DNA of 64,000 nt from Opisthorchis felineus (Eukaryota > Platyhelminthes > Trematoda > Opisthorchiida > Opisthorchiidae): assembly GCA_004794785.1 (NCBI GenBank), contig SJOL01005766.1, positions 319,988-383,987 on the forward strand, read 5' to 3'. The translations under genes and the position numbers were made by a program. Shown here one piece after another: positions 51,427 to 61,995 of this stretch (position 1 is the stretch's first letter; the number at the start of each line of letters is the position of its first letter). The notes beneath the pieces are model-generated. The model was not told the origin of the DNA. It ran no database searches and was given only the letters and a program-made list of their open reading frames with translations.

Positions 51427-53379
51427 AGTTATGTTACACAGAAAGCGACTATGTTCTGCCTTACGGACGACTGGCAGGCAGGCAACAGATCGAAAGTCTG
51501 TCACGTGACTGGCATGGTTGCAGTATTACTAATTTATCGAGCAGCGTTCAAAGTCTCACACCCGTTTGGGTGAAACACGTAGATTTCCGGGTTTTCGATG
51601 CATTGATATGTGAACAGGTCACACAATTGACCAAAAAATCTTGGACGTGTATGTTGACTTTATCACGCAGTTTGTTTGGTGATATCGTGACAGTGGTGCG
51701 TGTGGTGAATTATTGGGCTGATATTTCGAAGCCTAAAATCACAAACCTATAGTGGCAGACAAGTATGCTTTTAAAGGGCATTGTCGCGGTAGTTAGCTGG
51801 AGGAAAGTCTCCACATCACTATCCTACATACTTTGGTAGGTCGTGATGAAACCCCTGTCACAGTCTATCGGAACATGAAGTGCATTTAGCGAGTCTACCT
51901 AGTTTATGGAGACCAATCACATTCTGGGATGGAAGATCTGTATTCCTTCTATCTTCAGCAATTTAGACACGCAGTCGCCTCCTAGTAAACGATTTAGTCA
52001 TTGGTTTCACCAAATGAAAACCTTCCGTTGCGATGTCACTGCACAGCGTCTCTGAATAAAAGTCCTTGATGTTTATTATGGATCCATATGTGCAAGCTAT
52101 CCGCCTTGTGGCAAGCAGGGACCAACGTAAGGGTTAGGGTGAAAACATGAACTTGAGTAAGCAGTATGGTGCAGGAAATGTCGACTGTCTCAAAGTTGCT
52201 AGCGGATCCCTCTTTTTTCATATGAGTAATTCGCTCAAATTAAAGACTTTGCGTGATTAACGAATGGTTTATGAATAAACCTACGCTGGGAAATCGGTGC
52301 ATTCGATTTCAGATAATGCATCCAAGTTGTTTTTCCTTCGTCTTATTATAAAAAATGCTCAAGCGACTTGGACTACTTAAATATGCGGCATCATACAAGT
52401 TCGTATATTTATCCTGGTGTGTCTTTTCTGGTTTGTCTACCACAAACCTGGGAGGCGTTTGGCTAGAGCTCCACTGTTTTACAAGCGAACTAACAGTGTG
52501 TACCCTTAGTACAAATAAACTGCGAAAAGGGGTCACGCGATTCCACCAGGCCAAGACAGAAATTAGGAAAAAAGATCATTTTTTAAGTCTGTGAAAATGA
52601 GAACGAAGTATTTTTTAGTTAGAGCCACTAAACTTGAAACGATGGTTAGTGAAGCGCACTACGGCTGTTGTCCAAGTGGTAAGAAATTTAAGAACGATTT
52701 GGTGCATGTCAAATAAAACAAGGGATAAATCAACGAACGATGTTTCCCACTTAACGCCAAAAAAGGTTATTTCTTCGTGGAATAGTTCAAACATGCCATG
52801 TACCATCACAAACGATATGAACGGTCCATTGATTACAAAATCTTTGGTGGAAACCAAAAAAGTTCTCCATCACACCGTGTTGCCCGGTCGGTCATTTGTG
52901 TGTGTGACCGGGTATGGACCAATAAAAATCAATAATACATATTTCTACGCATGACAGACTCAAATCACACTGTGGTACTCTGGAGAATTCTCACCACGGA
53001 CTCAAACGGGGCCTCGTCCGGGAACAACTTATGTTGGGAGCTGGAACCATTTCAAAAGATGTTTTTCGAAGAGTACGCTGACTACTAACCTTGGCTAGAT
53101 GATATTATAGGTTATTTACAGAACTGCAGTGAGAAATAACTTTTATTTGCGCGGGAAGATGGATAATGGATTTCGACTGCTTGTGTGTGTCCATTTAACT
53201 AATCCAAAATTTACGGTGGTCATTATGTTACTGCCACCTCTGTTTGTCCTGGGTTAGAGGGATAGCGGTAACCCGTTTCTATTGGTAGTTTCATTTGCTG
53301 AGGACACTAACTGATTGTATCCTCCTCTGTCGAGACCTCACCTAACGCCATGGTGTGAATAAGTGTACTTGTATTTTCA
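51427..53379. other. No gene seen
   Basis: The longest frame is 106 codons (52634-52954, plus), overlapped by an antisense frame of 80; no splice pair or domain. Confidence 0.4.
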
Positions 53380-53645
53380 TTAAAAAAACTACTCACATGG
53401 TTGCTGAAAGCTCTTCGACAGCCCGCGACCGGTTTTGCCCTTCTTGGGGCTCATTAAGTAGGAGCAGTCCCAGAATTTCCGTCAACCTTATGTTCTACTT
53501 GAACCCGAAATTGGACAGATTTCGACAAATACACTCATTTGCATGTCAGTTCAGTTTTCACGGGATACTCAGCTGAATCTCTCGTTTATGCTATGCTTCA
53601 ACTGAATGTGTTGCACAAGGGCCGCCTCATGTTTCAGATGACACG
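53380..53645 (-). repeat. Family A repeat, near full-length copy
   Basis: The minus strand runs from CTGAAACATGAGGCGG (about 53636) through AACGAGAGATTCAGC and AATGAGTGTATTTGTCG to a degenerate ribozyme core. There TTAATGA replaces CTGATGA and GGGCAAAACC replaces GGGCGAAACC. It ends in the common tail CTTTCAGCAACCATGTGAGTAG. ACCGGTC is intact. This is the most complete copy, so it defines the order body, ribozyme, tail. Confidence 0.6.
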
Positions 53646-53684
53646 ATATTCGTGATATCGCAGTAAATTTTCATGAAGGACACT

Positions 53685-53760
53685 ACTCACAAGTTTGATA
53701 AAAAACCCGTTGACAATCAGCGACCGGTTTCGCCCTTCTTGGGGCTCGTCAGATAACCGC
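53685..53760 (-). ncRNA. Hammerhead-ribozyme core, best helix II and III (family A)
   Basis: Minus strand: CTGACGA (53752-53746; position 7 is variable in hammerheads), a perfect four-pair GCCC/GGGC helix II with loop CAAGAA, GAA, the palindromic helix III ACCGGT, and the cleavage base C (GGTC). All conserved core bases are present. Helix I is poor because the 5' flank (TTAT) hardly pairs with the 3' flank (GCTGA). It is flanked by the family tail. Confidence 0.6.
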
Positions 53761-53774
53761 AGTAATCAAGTGGG

Positions 53775-53925
53775 CTGTCGAAGCGTTTTCAGCAACCTTG
53801 TGAGTAGATTCTCAAATGAGGCTGTCTTTTTGTGGCACATTCAGTTAAAGAATATCATAAACGAGAGATTCAGCTGAGTCTCCCGTGAAAACCAAATTGA
53901 TATGAAAATGAGAGTATTTGTCAAG
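53775..53925 (+). repeat. Family A repeat fragments in opposite orientation
   Basis: Contains GGGCTGTCGAAGCGTTTTCA and CAACCTTGTGAGTAG (53781-53816), then ATGAGGCTG, AACGAGAGATTCAGCTGAG and ATGAGAGTATTTGTC. It is the reverse orientation of the 53.4 kb copy and makes the 53.4-53.9 kb block a head-to-head cluster. Confidence 0.55.
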
Positions 53926-54063
53926 TGCACTTGTACACTGATGTCCTAAAAACAACCCGCAACGTGCATGAAAATTCATAGTCAGTGATCCTCCAGGTAG
54001 ATATACCAGCTACCCTCAGAGCTCATCCACCTGGAAGTATTCTGTGCCACAGCCCCCACCCAT

Positions 54064-54398
54064 TTAGTTTGACAGACGAAACAAAGCCAGCATCTGCAAC
54101 GACCTGGACAAGAAACACTGATGTGACGACTCAGCGAAATCGGGAAGCAGACGAAGTGGTGAACAGACGTTCCTTGTTTCCTTGTATCCCGAATCCTCAA
54201 AAAGCTCTGTGGAAATATCGGACTTGAAACCAGTGTCCACCTGAAACAGTTGGCACAGGTTGGAGGGTTTACTTTTTCCTGGACTAGAGTCTATCTCGAA
54301 GTGGAGGGGGGAATTAGTCTTGTGTGGTATGCCAAATCCGAACGTCTCCAAAACGTCATTGTGAGATAATGGAGATATAATCGTTGTGGCCTCAGCCA
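54064..54398 (-). CDS. Gene 1 (54-56 kb), candidate last exon
   Basis: Minus strand, 111 codons to TAA. It starts AEATTIISPLSHNDVLETFG and includes DTGFKSDISTELFEDSGY. The acceptor is AAGATAG, used in phase 1; a nearer AG (TTACTATTACAG) gives an in-frame stop, so the exact border is uncertain. It joins in phase to the 54592-54867 exon across a roughly 190-nt intron. Rich in Ser, Thr and Asp, no domain recognised. A possible donor (CCAG|GTCG) before the stop would allow further exons. Confidence 0.3.
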
Positions 54399-54591
54399 CT
54401 ATCTTGTGGCTGTAATAGTAAGTAGTCTACAGAATGAGAACGCTTATCGAAGGCACATGATGCCTGGATTTTCCAGTCAGACATACAAAGAAGTCCAAAA
54501 CTAACACTGTGTACCTGTAGGCCGCACTGACCGCCGTCTCAGTCGATTGTCTCGCAAAGCCTCGTGTTGCTGGAATTGATGGTCTGCTTAC

Positions 54592-54867
54592 CAGGTTCCC
54601 TACGTACGTCACGAATTCTCGCGTTTGTCGATTTCCACAAACAGGGCAGATGTTGCTTGGTTTTCTGGAGCGTGGAACTCACATACGGACAGACAATCCC
54701 GTTCGAAGCAGATGAATCGGTATTCTGGCGGATGTTAGTTAACACGCATCTCAGGTCCTCATGGTCAAACAAACCATTATTCAAATGTGTATACTGTTGG
54801 TGAGGTGTAATTAGAGGAAAAATAGAGTTCAACTCTTCCCCAATTTCATAAAATATATTTGTAACAC
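54592..54867 (-). CDS. Gene 1 internal exon
   Basis: The best-bounded internal exon in the window. The minus-strand acceptor CTTCCCATTTTACCTCAG and donor CCTG|GTAAGC enclose 276 nt, phase 1 to phase 1, with no stop. The peptide starts VTNIFYEIGEELNSIFPLI and ends STNARIRDVRREP. It contains Cys residues spaced ~28 and ~18 residues apart and no membrane segment. Joined to its neighbours the frame stays open. No homologue recognised by eye. Confidence 0.45.
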
Positions 54868-55082
54868 CTGAGGTAAAATGGGAAGTTCATTGTCCTATCG
54901 GGTAGGTTCAACTAAACTTCCTAAATCCATTAGTTATCTTCTGAACCTATGTCTAGGTTGCCTCGGGTGAATGTCCTCAAAGATGAAAGCAGTCAGAAAG
55001 CGCAGAGGAAGTGTTTCAGATAACGCTTGCAAGGAACCATGAAAATCATGCTTTTCGACAAAAGTGGGAAAAACAAACTCAC

Positions 55083-55126
55083 CTAAAATCCAATCAACGC
55101 ACAACAATCCAGGTGAAATTGTTGTG
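55083..55126 (-). CDS. Gene 1 candidate 44-nt exon
   Basis: A strong donor (TTTTAG|GTGAGT) closes a short segment whose acceptor is GATCCAG, with a good branch-point candidate (GGCTAAC) about 20 nt upstream. It enters in phase 2 and leaves in phase 1, which is what the exons on either side need. It codes TTISPGLLCVDWIL. The acceptor has little pyrimidine tract, so this is the least certain internal exon of the gene. Confidence 0.3.
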
Positions 55127-55465
55127 CTGGATCGTTCGTAGTGTTGTTAGCCACTGGGCTATTTCTCTGGTAATCTGCTTTGGCCTTTCATATTCTTTCC
55201 ATTGATGAATGGCACGTTTCCTAATGACCAATCGTTTTTTGCCTCATTTTCAGCCAATCACAGGATTCTCTGTATTCAGGAGGAATTGTCCGATATTTCA
55301 CTAACCCTTCCGCTCCAATACAACGCACAAGCAGCCAATCACGTAAAGTCACATAAAGCAGCATCATTTCTTACTACCGCACGAATGCGGTCGTAATGAC
55401 TTATTTGACCTTGAACTCCAATCCTACTAATTGGTCGGCTGTTTTCTTGTCTAAAAATAAATTAC

Positions 55466-55813
55466 CTGAATACAACAATCAATACGTTGACCTTTAAGGA
55501 CATCTGGGAAGAGGGAGATTCGGTCTTAAGCTGAAGGCTAATCACGTCTTTTAAAGCGACGGAGTTACATTCCAGGGGTTTTGATGCGAAATAAACTACC
55601 CTGTGACGTATCAAAATTTGTGATTCGTAAAACCTCAAGTAATCTGCTTGTTTTCTGCAATTATCTCTGGCTGTGAACGTCAAAATTCCTAGTTCATCAT
55701 TCGCGGTGGATCTTGAAAATATCTGCGTTGGATCCTGCTTTGGTGTGAAAAGGAAAGTGGCTTCGTATGCCGTGTGCTTGCAAAACGCCACAGAACCCAG
55801 TTCATCCGGGAGG
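55466..55813 (-). CDS. Gene 1 internal exon
   Basis: 348 nt, phase 2 to phase 2, between acceptor GTGTATTCCAG and donor TTCAG|GTAATT. The peptide starts LPDELGSVAFCKHTAYEATF and includes TANDELGILTFTARDN and ESQILIRHRVVYFASKPL. Alternating hydrophobic and polar residues suggest beta-rich structure. No family recognised. The open frame of 120 codons is only slightly longer than chance; the case rests on the splice sites and phases. Confidence 0.4.
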
Positions 55814-56035
55814 CTGGAATACACTTAACACAGAGTATGCCATATTTACAAGCTTCATGACAAACTATAAGGAAATTCGACCTCCACAGGACTCGAAATT
55901 GTCACAGTGTTGAGGGATCTGGTAAAGCTCCCATTCAGAGTTATTTCTTATGGCCACACATTTTGAAACACCTTGATGACGTTGCTTGAGTGAAATTTTC
56001 ATTTCAGATGCTCACTGAAATGTTATTTTTCTCAC

Positions 56036-56244
56036 TTATTTTTGAAGGAAAACCAATCATGAACGAATGCTAATATTATCCTGATGCAGGAATTAATTTT
56101 AATGCAAAAGACGGGTTTAGCGGGATGATGTTTTTCTCTCGCTGTGACAGAAGCTTCATCGTAAATTTGGCTGCCATATATTCCTCTTTCTGTCTGATTT
56201 GCGAGCCAGTATCGAACTAAACTACCTGAGGTTTCTGGTTCCAA
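56036..56244 (-). CDS. Gene 1 possible upstream exon
   Basis: A frame reading LVRYWLANQTERGIYGSQIY and ending HDWFSFKN runs into the donor AATAA|GTGAGA in phase 2, matching the next exon's phase-2 start. The 5' border is unclear: candidate acceptors (AAAACAG, CCTCAG) lack pyrimidine tracts and there is no in-frame ATG. If real, gene 1 continues upstream, which would place it across the plus-strand gene 2. Confidence 0.25.
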
Positions 56245-56296
56245 CTGTTTTTAAGTTGTGGCTTGCTACGTTCGTGCTTGCAAATAACATGTTGCT

Positions 56297-57626
56297 ATGG
56301 CGATTTTCCTGTGTTTCATGTGTCGTTTAGTCATGCTTGATACCAGGGTGATTTCCAATGACCCATCTGTTACTCGTTCTTGCTACACGACTACTAATGG
56401 CGTTCTCAAAGATACACACATTTCACTGTAGTTTCTTGATGGCTCATCCTGAGCCTGGATAAAAAATTGTCAAAAATTGACAAATTTGCTAACTTACAAC
56501 GCTGAACGCCCACTGATTTTTCATCCAACCTTAATTTGATCAAATCAAACTACTATCTTGGTCTAATCAGCGTCATTGAAATTGGGGTCTTGAAACCTCA
56601 AGGTCTAAACAGGTCTACATTGTGCATGTCGAGCAGAGCTTAGCCGAAATTATCAAGCGGACCAGCAAAGTTGCTGCTATTGCGTTTGATAATGTCCCAC
56701 AATTTGAAAGGGCCTTTCAGAAATTTTGTGCACTGTGATGCCAATTCAAGTCTACATTCAGTTGACAAAGGGCTTAGCCATGGCTTACGGTCATCGAGGA
56801 CCGCGATACTCAAGGAGACAACAGTTGCTTCTCAGAAATGTTTTATTACGTCATTGGTTTTTCACCACATATGACAACAAGCTCGGTTTTAAACTACTGT
56901 TCTTCACAAATCATTATCCAGGTAGGTTATTTCGAACGTATCTTGCGACTGCATAACGTCTCGGCCAACAACGCTGTAAAAGAACATTCTCACCCAGAGT
57001 CAAGTATTCCAGCCTCTAAGGTTATCCACTGCCGTGTCCCTCAAGTGTTGTTTGCCGGGCATCTGATCAGTTCCCTTTATGACAACTGGTTCCGTCTTGG
57101 TTTGTCACTTGTTAAAGTGATCCGCAAACACGTGACAAATAAAAATATCTGTCATCAGCCCACTGGTCTTAAACAACTGTTTATATTTGGTTTGAGTAAA
57201 ACCTACAGACAGCTGACAGCCGAAGGGCAGAAAGCTCTTGTCCTCAGTAGACTTTGTATATTTTTCTACGCAGGACGGAATCAGGTTACTTGCTTTCATC
57301 TTGGAGGTGACGCTTTCTAAATTCTAATAGTTTTTTATTTTTTCAAGGAGATTTTGGACCCTGTTTGGTCGGAGTCTTCCGCGGAGCATTTATTAGACAT
57401 CTGAGCTCGTTTCTGCTAGGTAAAAATAGAAAATAAATGCATTTGACCCTGTGTGCAAAAATGTTGCTGGCTTTTAGAGGACGAATTATAGTGCAGCCCA
57501 GCTAATGACCGACACTGTCATCAATATTTGTACGTTTATGTCGAGAATAATGTGTCTGACCGGACTCCATAACACCTCCCTCCAGTTGAACGCAGAAAAA
57601 CACTTACGAAAATCAAGCGTGACTAA
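56297..57626 (+). CDS. Gene 2, candidate six-exon small gene (about 134 residues)
   Basis: Exons by eye: 56297-56347 (ATG; hydrophobic start MAIFLCFMCRLVML, signal-peptide-like), 56613-56734 (YIVHVEQSLAEIIKRTSK...), 56836-56921 (NVLLRHWFFTTYDNKLGFKL...), 57274-57306, 57348-57419 (DFGPCLVGVFRGAFIRHL...) and 57586-57626 (ERRKTLTKIKRD, TAA). Acceptors such as TATATTTTTCTACGCAG, TTTTTTATTTTTTCAAG and AACACCTCCCTCCAG are strong. All five junctions are phase-compatible and the total is 405 nt. A 160-codon frame (56838-57320) overlaps and I treat it as chance. No family recognised; two donors (GTGATG, GTGACG) are weak. Confidence 0.35.
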
Positions 57627-57774
57627 TTAAGTTGAAGAGAATTTGAGGATACTAAACCTTCCGAACAAGAACGTTTCAACAAAAGAACATGGCTTTGGCG
57701 CCTACTTTAAATTTCAATATCGCCAGTGATCATGAATTCCGGCAAAAAAAAACACATTGAGTATTCCTCTGAGG

Positions 57775-57850
57775 GCTGATGATGTTCCCTTGACTGTTGA
57801 CGAAACGTTTGCAAATCCAGCTGCCGCCATGGCAACAGGTCGCGGTCAGT
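57775..57850 (+). repeat. Family B repeat copy (core region)
   Basis: Reads GGGCTGATGATG, then GTTGACGAAACGTTTGCAAA and CAGCTGCCG. It carries both the CTGATGA and GAAAC boxes of the hammerhead-like core, about 20 nt apart. The remainder of the family B body is diverged. Confidence 0.5.
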
Positions 57851-58968
57851 TAACTTTCACAAAATTGCCAACCTAGTTTAAGGATCACTTGGTAGAATAC
57901 ACAGTGGTCCTAGCAAATTGGCCTGGCTATCCAAACAGCTGCATTCTTTGGGATAACAAGTGATCAACTAAGCTTTAAAGTTGTTGGTGGATCAACAGGT
58001 AACAGAATTTATATTGTTCGAAGTCAGCCGTGCAAGTCTGTATCTTATTCCTTGAGGTTTATTCTGGCAGCCGAGGATGCAGATGGTCCCCAATAAGGAG
58101 TGAGGTGGTGATCGTGAACTAAGCAGATTTATATTACCACGCGTTGATTTGACATGAAAGAGTTTGAATAACCACTGGAAGTTGAAGGCGTTACCACGAT
58201 GAAAAAATGTGCAAAAAGCCGGCCTACTCTAGCTCCTGCTGGGTGGCCTGGAAAGCCTGTGATTTAAAAAATGAAATTCCGTAAGCTTGCTTCTGAACAC
58301 ATTGCAGTATGGATCACGTCTAAGAGTATGAGCCTGCGGGAAATAGTTTCATTGCGATTACTTGTGCGATTAGAAACATCCAGGCGGTTAACCACTTCTG
58401 CCTTATAGCCCAAAGAGAAAAGCAGAAAATTACATGGGGTACTCAAGCAAACCAGACACTACAATGCCGCTGACAGTTCTTCTGCAAGCAGGGATGCAGG
58501 TAAGTGTTATATAAATCACTTGGTTTCCACAGCATCTGAAAAATTAACATTGGTGTTTCCATCTGTGGTCCACAGCGCTTCCGGCATCAATCGCTGCCTT
58601 AGTAAGATGATCCGGATGACCAAATCGAAGCTGGGCTGGAAAGAGATTCGGATGAATGCGGCGTGTCACGTTAGGCATTCTATTCCAAAAAGCTGGCATG
58701 TATAACTTTTTTGCCGAGCATGTATTCAATTTCTCGTCCGAAAATATAGGTATCGCACTGAATTAGTTCGCTTAATTAAGTTGTTTCCTGGGAGAATGAA
58801 TAGTCTTGCGGATTTGAGCGGCAAGTAAGTTGGATTTAAAGTATCTCTCAGATGGGAAAGGATACTAGTGGTGTCTGCAAGCACCGAGTACCGGTCAGAG
58901 GTGCAAGCATTGACTAAAACGAGGGCGAAAGAGCCAGAAATATGATGCTAGCGACTGTTTTGCTGCTT
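57851..58968. other. No confident gene
   Basis: Minus frames at 58264-58446 and 58544-58729 are polar but unsupported. No recognised repeat outside family B. Confidence 0.35.
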
Positions 58969-59153
58969 GGTAATTGATCAGGTGGCTGTTGATCTGTTCG
59001 CCGAGCTTGGCAATTGATTTGCAAACGTTTCGTCACCATTCGAGGAGACCCACCCAACAGCGCACTGAAGATGTCTCCTCGAATGGTGATGAAACGTTTG
59101 CAAATCAATTGCCAAGCTCGGCGAACAGATCAACAGCCACCTGATCAATTACC
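58969..59153. repeat. Near-perfect 81-bp inverted repeat of family B copies
   Basis: The left arm 58969-59049 is the reverse complement of the right arm 59073-59153 with one visible mismatch, separated by 23 nt. Each arm holds the family B sequence (GAAACGTTTGCAAATC, CAAGCTCGGCGAACAG, CAACAGCCACC). The two head-to-head copies would form a long hairpin. The high identity suggests recent inverted duplication or gene conversion. Confidence 0.9.
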
Positions 59154-59704
59154 AACTAACGCACCCGAGCTACCAATTTTCCAACAAATTACCAACTGTT
59201 TTGTTGCTATTATCGTGGACCCATTCGGTGTTGAGTATGACAGCGATGTGCTCATCCCTTCTTGACAATGTCCATCACACACATTTCTACGAAAAACATT
59301 TTGTCCTTTATGTAATATTCTGACTGTGATAACGATTTACGTGTTTTGAAGATCACTGATAATTGCTTGTCTCTCATTCAATTGGCAATCCCTACCAAAA
59401 CATACTGAGCAAACCAGTAACGAAGTATTATATGTCTGGCCATTTGGTGGACTTTCGATCTTACTTCGGACAGTTTTTTGCAGACATTACTTCTGGATCC
59501 AATTTATAACATTTTTTTTCGTTAAATTACTCAAAAACTAAAACTCAATAAAGACCAATCCCCAAACTCACTCACTATCTGCCATATCTCCGATGTATGG
59601 TAGAAATGAGAAATGCAATTTCGGAATGGCATTTCTCAGAAAAACCAAGCTGGTACAAAAAATAAAGTACTACAGAAGTCGGCCGAGTGCATACTCCACG
59701 TTGG

Positions 59705-59855
59705 TCAGTTTGTTTTGAAGTGGTCATTTGTGATGCTAGTCATATATTGGTCAGCCTCCGTTAAAATTTGGCGTATGTTGTCCCGCTTATCCAATAAACC
59801 CCAAGGGTGATTCGTCGTGGCCGAAATAGTGTTCATGTGCCTACGTGTTCTTTTG
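59705..59855 (-). CDS. Candidate terminal coding exon, unknown protein
   Basis: The minus-strand acceptor ATTGAACTCCACTGCAG in phase 2 opens KRTRRHMNTISATTNHPWG, then DKRDNIRQILTEADQYMTS to TGA: 49 codons. The frame also extends upstream to an ATG (59947), so a single longer exon of 80 codons is an alternative. Basic then helical; no domain recognised. Confidence 0.3.
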
Positions 59856-60699
59856 CTGCAGTGGAGTTCAATAGTATTTCGGAAACACAAACACAAAACA
59901 CACAAACACTTTGAGACTTTGTCTTCATATGTCTGAGTTATTCTCATCCGTTTTATGATACTATTTTTAGACCAATCACGTTACAGATTTGGACACTTGA
60001 ACTGACAGGAATGCAGGATAAATCATTGTTGTCGAATGCTGGGGCCGGAGTTACTTTATCGTGATCAATCTCCAAGAAGATGAAATTCAATAAAACGAAA
60101 GCCCTTATCCAAAATGAACAATTCCGTCTATCCCAAGAGTATCTTGTCTACAACAGAATCACAATGTGTTCCCCACCTTAGCTATACCGCTTCAGCTGTT
60201 ACATATGAATAGGTTTATTTTGAGTGGCGAGGCGAAGAGATGAATACCTGGTTAGGCTTCTCAAACTTTCGAAAGTGCTTGACGAGTTCCTAGCGCATCA
60301 GAATGGCGTTGTGCATTTGACAAGTACAAAGCTTCTCCTCACAAACTCGACAGTCGAACAAACACTCGATTGTTTGCACAGACAATGACGCAGGTATATC
60401 ATTTGAGAGTTGGCTGTTACGGGGGCATTTCATAACAGGCACTAAAACTAAGATTTGATGCCACTTTGTAGCGTCTATGGTACCTATTAACCTACGTATC
60501 GTTTTTTCAGATTAGGCAACGTGTGAAATGTGTGCCTTGTTTGTGAAATCTAATGATGACGCCTCAGTACACAGTAAAACTGTCGACATTACGTTACCAT
60601 TTGTGGTGTGGGACCGTGGATAGGCCATCAGTCGGTTGAAGTCTGCTGTCGAACCACTTGTTCAATATATCGACACAATTACAATTACTATTGTTACAG

Positions 60700-60847
60700 A
60701 GTGTATATTTCATCTGGAAGCATGAAATCAGAGCGTTCGCGGGATCCGAAAGGTATAGAAGATATGAGCGTCAGCGAAAGATTAGCAACGGCGAGTGAAA
60801 TCGATTCTCCATTTCGGCCTTGTTTGAAAGGTTGCCGGATTTCATAG
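60700..60847 (+). CDS. Candidate terminal coding exon, Ser/Arg/Asp-rich tail
   Basis: The strong acceptor CAATTACTATTGTTACAG in phase 2 opens YISSGSMKSERSRDPKGIED and SVSERLATASEIDSPFRP to TAG, 48 codons. It is polar and looks like a disordered C-terminal tail. A 69-codon antisense frame (60694-60903, minus) overlaps without such an acceptor. Confidence 0.3.
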
Positions 60848-61427
60848 CCAGCCGTGTGTAGCCTATTTAATGAGCTATCCGTAATCACTATACCATCCCT
60901 CATGTCGGGCCCACAGTATGGTCATGATGACGGTAAATACGGGACATACTGTCCCCAATAAGTGAGATATATGCCGAAATGTTGAACACTTTAAAGTTGT
61001 ACTATTTAGTGGCGAAATAATGCCGTGTAAATTGGTCGTTTCTTGAGGCTCGTTTAGGACATGAATTGTGCGGACCTCTAGGAACAAACAATTCACATCA
61101 TTCATTACAGGAGTTTGCGCAGCGCAATCCTCTTACGAACAGCCTGGTAGCACTGGGATTTTCCTTCAGCTAGACGCAAAAATGGCATTAAATCGTCAGT
61201 TGAGTTCATGACTAACTTAAGTAGCCCAGATAAAAGTATTGTATACTTGGTGAAACTACTGCGAAAGCCATGGGAAAATAGATTCCAGGTCCGTCACTTT
61301 TGACTTTTTGTTGGAGAGTGCTGCATGGAGAACGTGTAGGTTGGATACGCACCTCATGCCAACGGCAGGTGATCACTTACATTCTACTAAATCAGCACTG
61401 TCAACCTATTTTGACAGCGATTTGCAG

Positions 61428-61587
61428 AATTAACGCCATATTGCATTCAGTGATATGGCTTGACTACAACCGTGCAGGTCAGCGTAAATTGGGCGAGAAT
61501 ATTTGCCAATCAGGGACAACCAATTGGGTCTTTAATGATGGTCCTTTGGAGGTACCGGTCCAACGCTTGCGTAATTCCTATGGTTAA
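61428..61587 (+). CDS. Candidate terminal coding exon, unknown protein
   Basis: The acceptor CTATTTTGACAGCGATTTGCAG in phase 2 opens INAILHSVIWLDYNRAGQRK and CQSGTTNWVFNDGPLEVP to TAA, 52 codons. It lies 580 nt downstream of the previous candidate on the same strand, but that exon's stop prevents joining them unless an unseen donor is used. No family recognised. Confidence 0.3.
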
Positions 61588-61995
61588 AGTTTTTCTTGCT
61601 CCACACGTTCTGAGAGCTCTCGGCCGCCACCGATGATACTTCCAATAGCCCGCTATTTCGCCTACCAACTAAATTATCCATTCAAATGGTTTTACCGGGG
61701 GTTAGGTAAACCTTTTTGCGGTTGCAGCTATCTTGACCAGGGTGGATGCTAACGGTCATAAGTGTTACTTGAATTCATCACCGCCATCAATCTACATCCA
61801 TGGAAAGAAAATTCGACTTCTCCTAATAAGTACAAATAAAATATGGTAGGTCCGTAAACGGCTTAAAATCCTTGCCGCTTTCTTCCTCAGTAGGACTAGT
61901 TGGGTGCGCTTGAAAGAACCAAATAACTGGTCTTGTTGGCTATTGATTTCAGTTCGCTTATCATAAAATTATGAGCTTCATTGATCCACGCGATT

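Noticed and set aside
57105..57299. 64-codon minus frame (KASNLIPSCVEKYTKSTEDK...)
   Set aside because: Polar and coding-like, but no usable donor or acceptor and it lies opposite the better-supported plus-strand gene 2 model.
56838..57320. 160-codon plus-strand frame
   Set aside because: It reads through the strong donor CCAG|GTAGGT and across a likely intron, shows no domain, and is explained as chance continuation from a real or candidate exon in a different frame.
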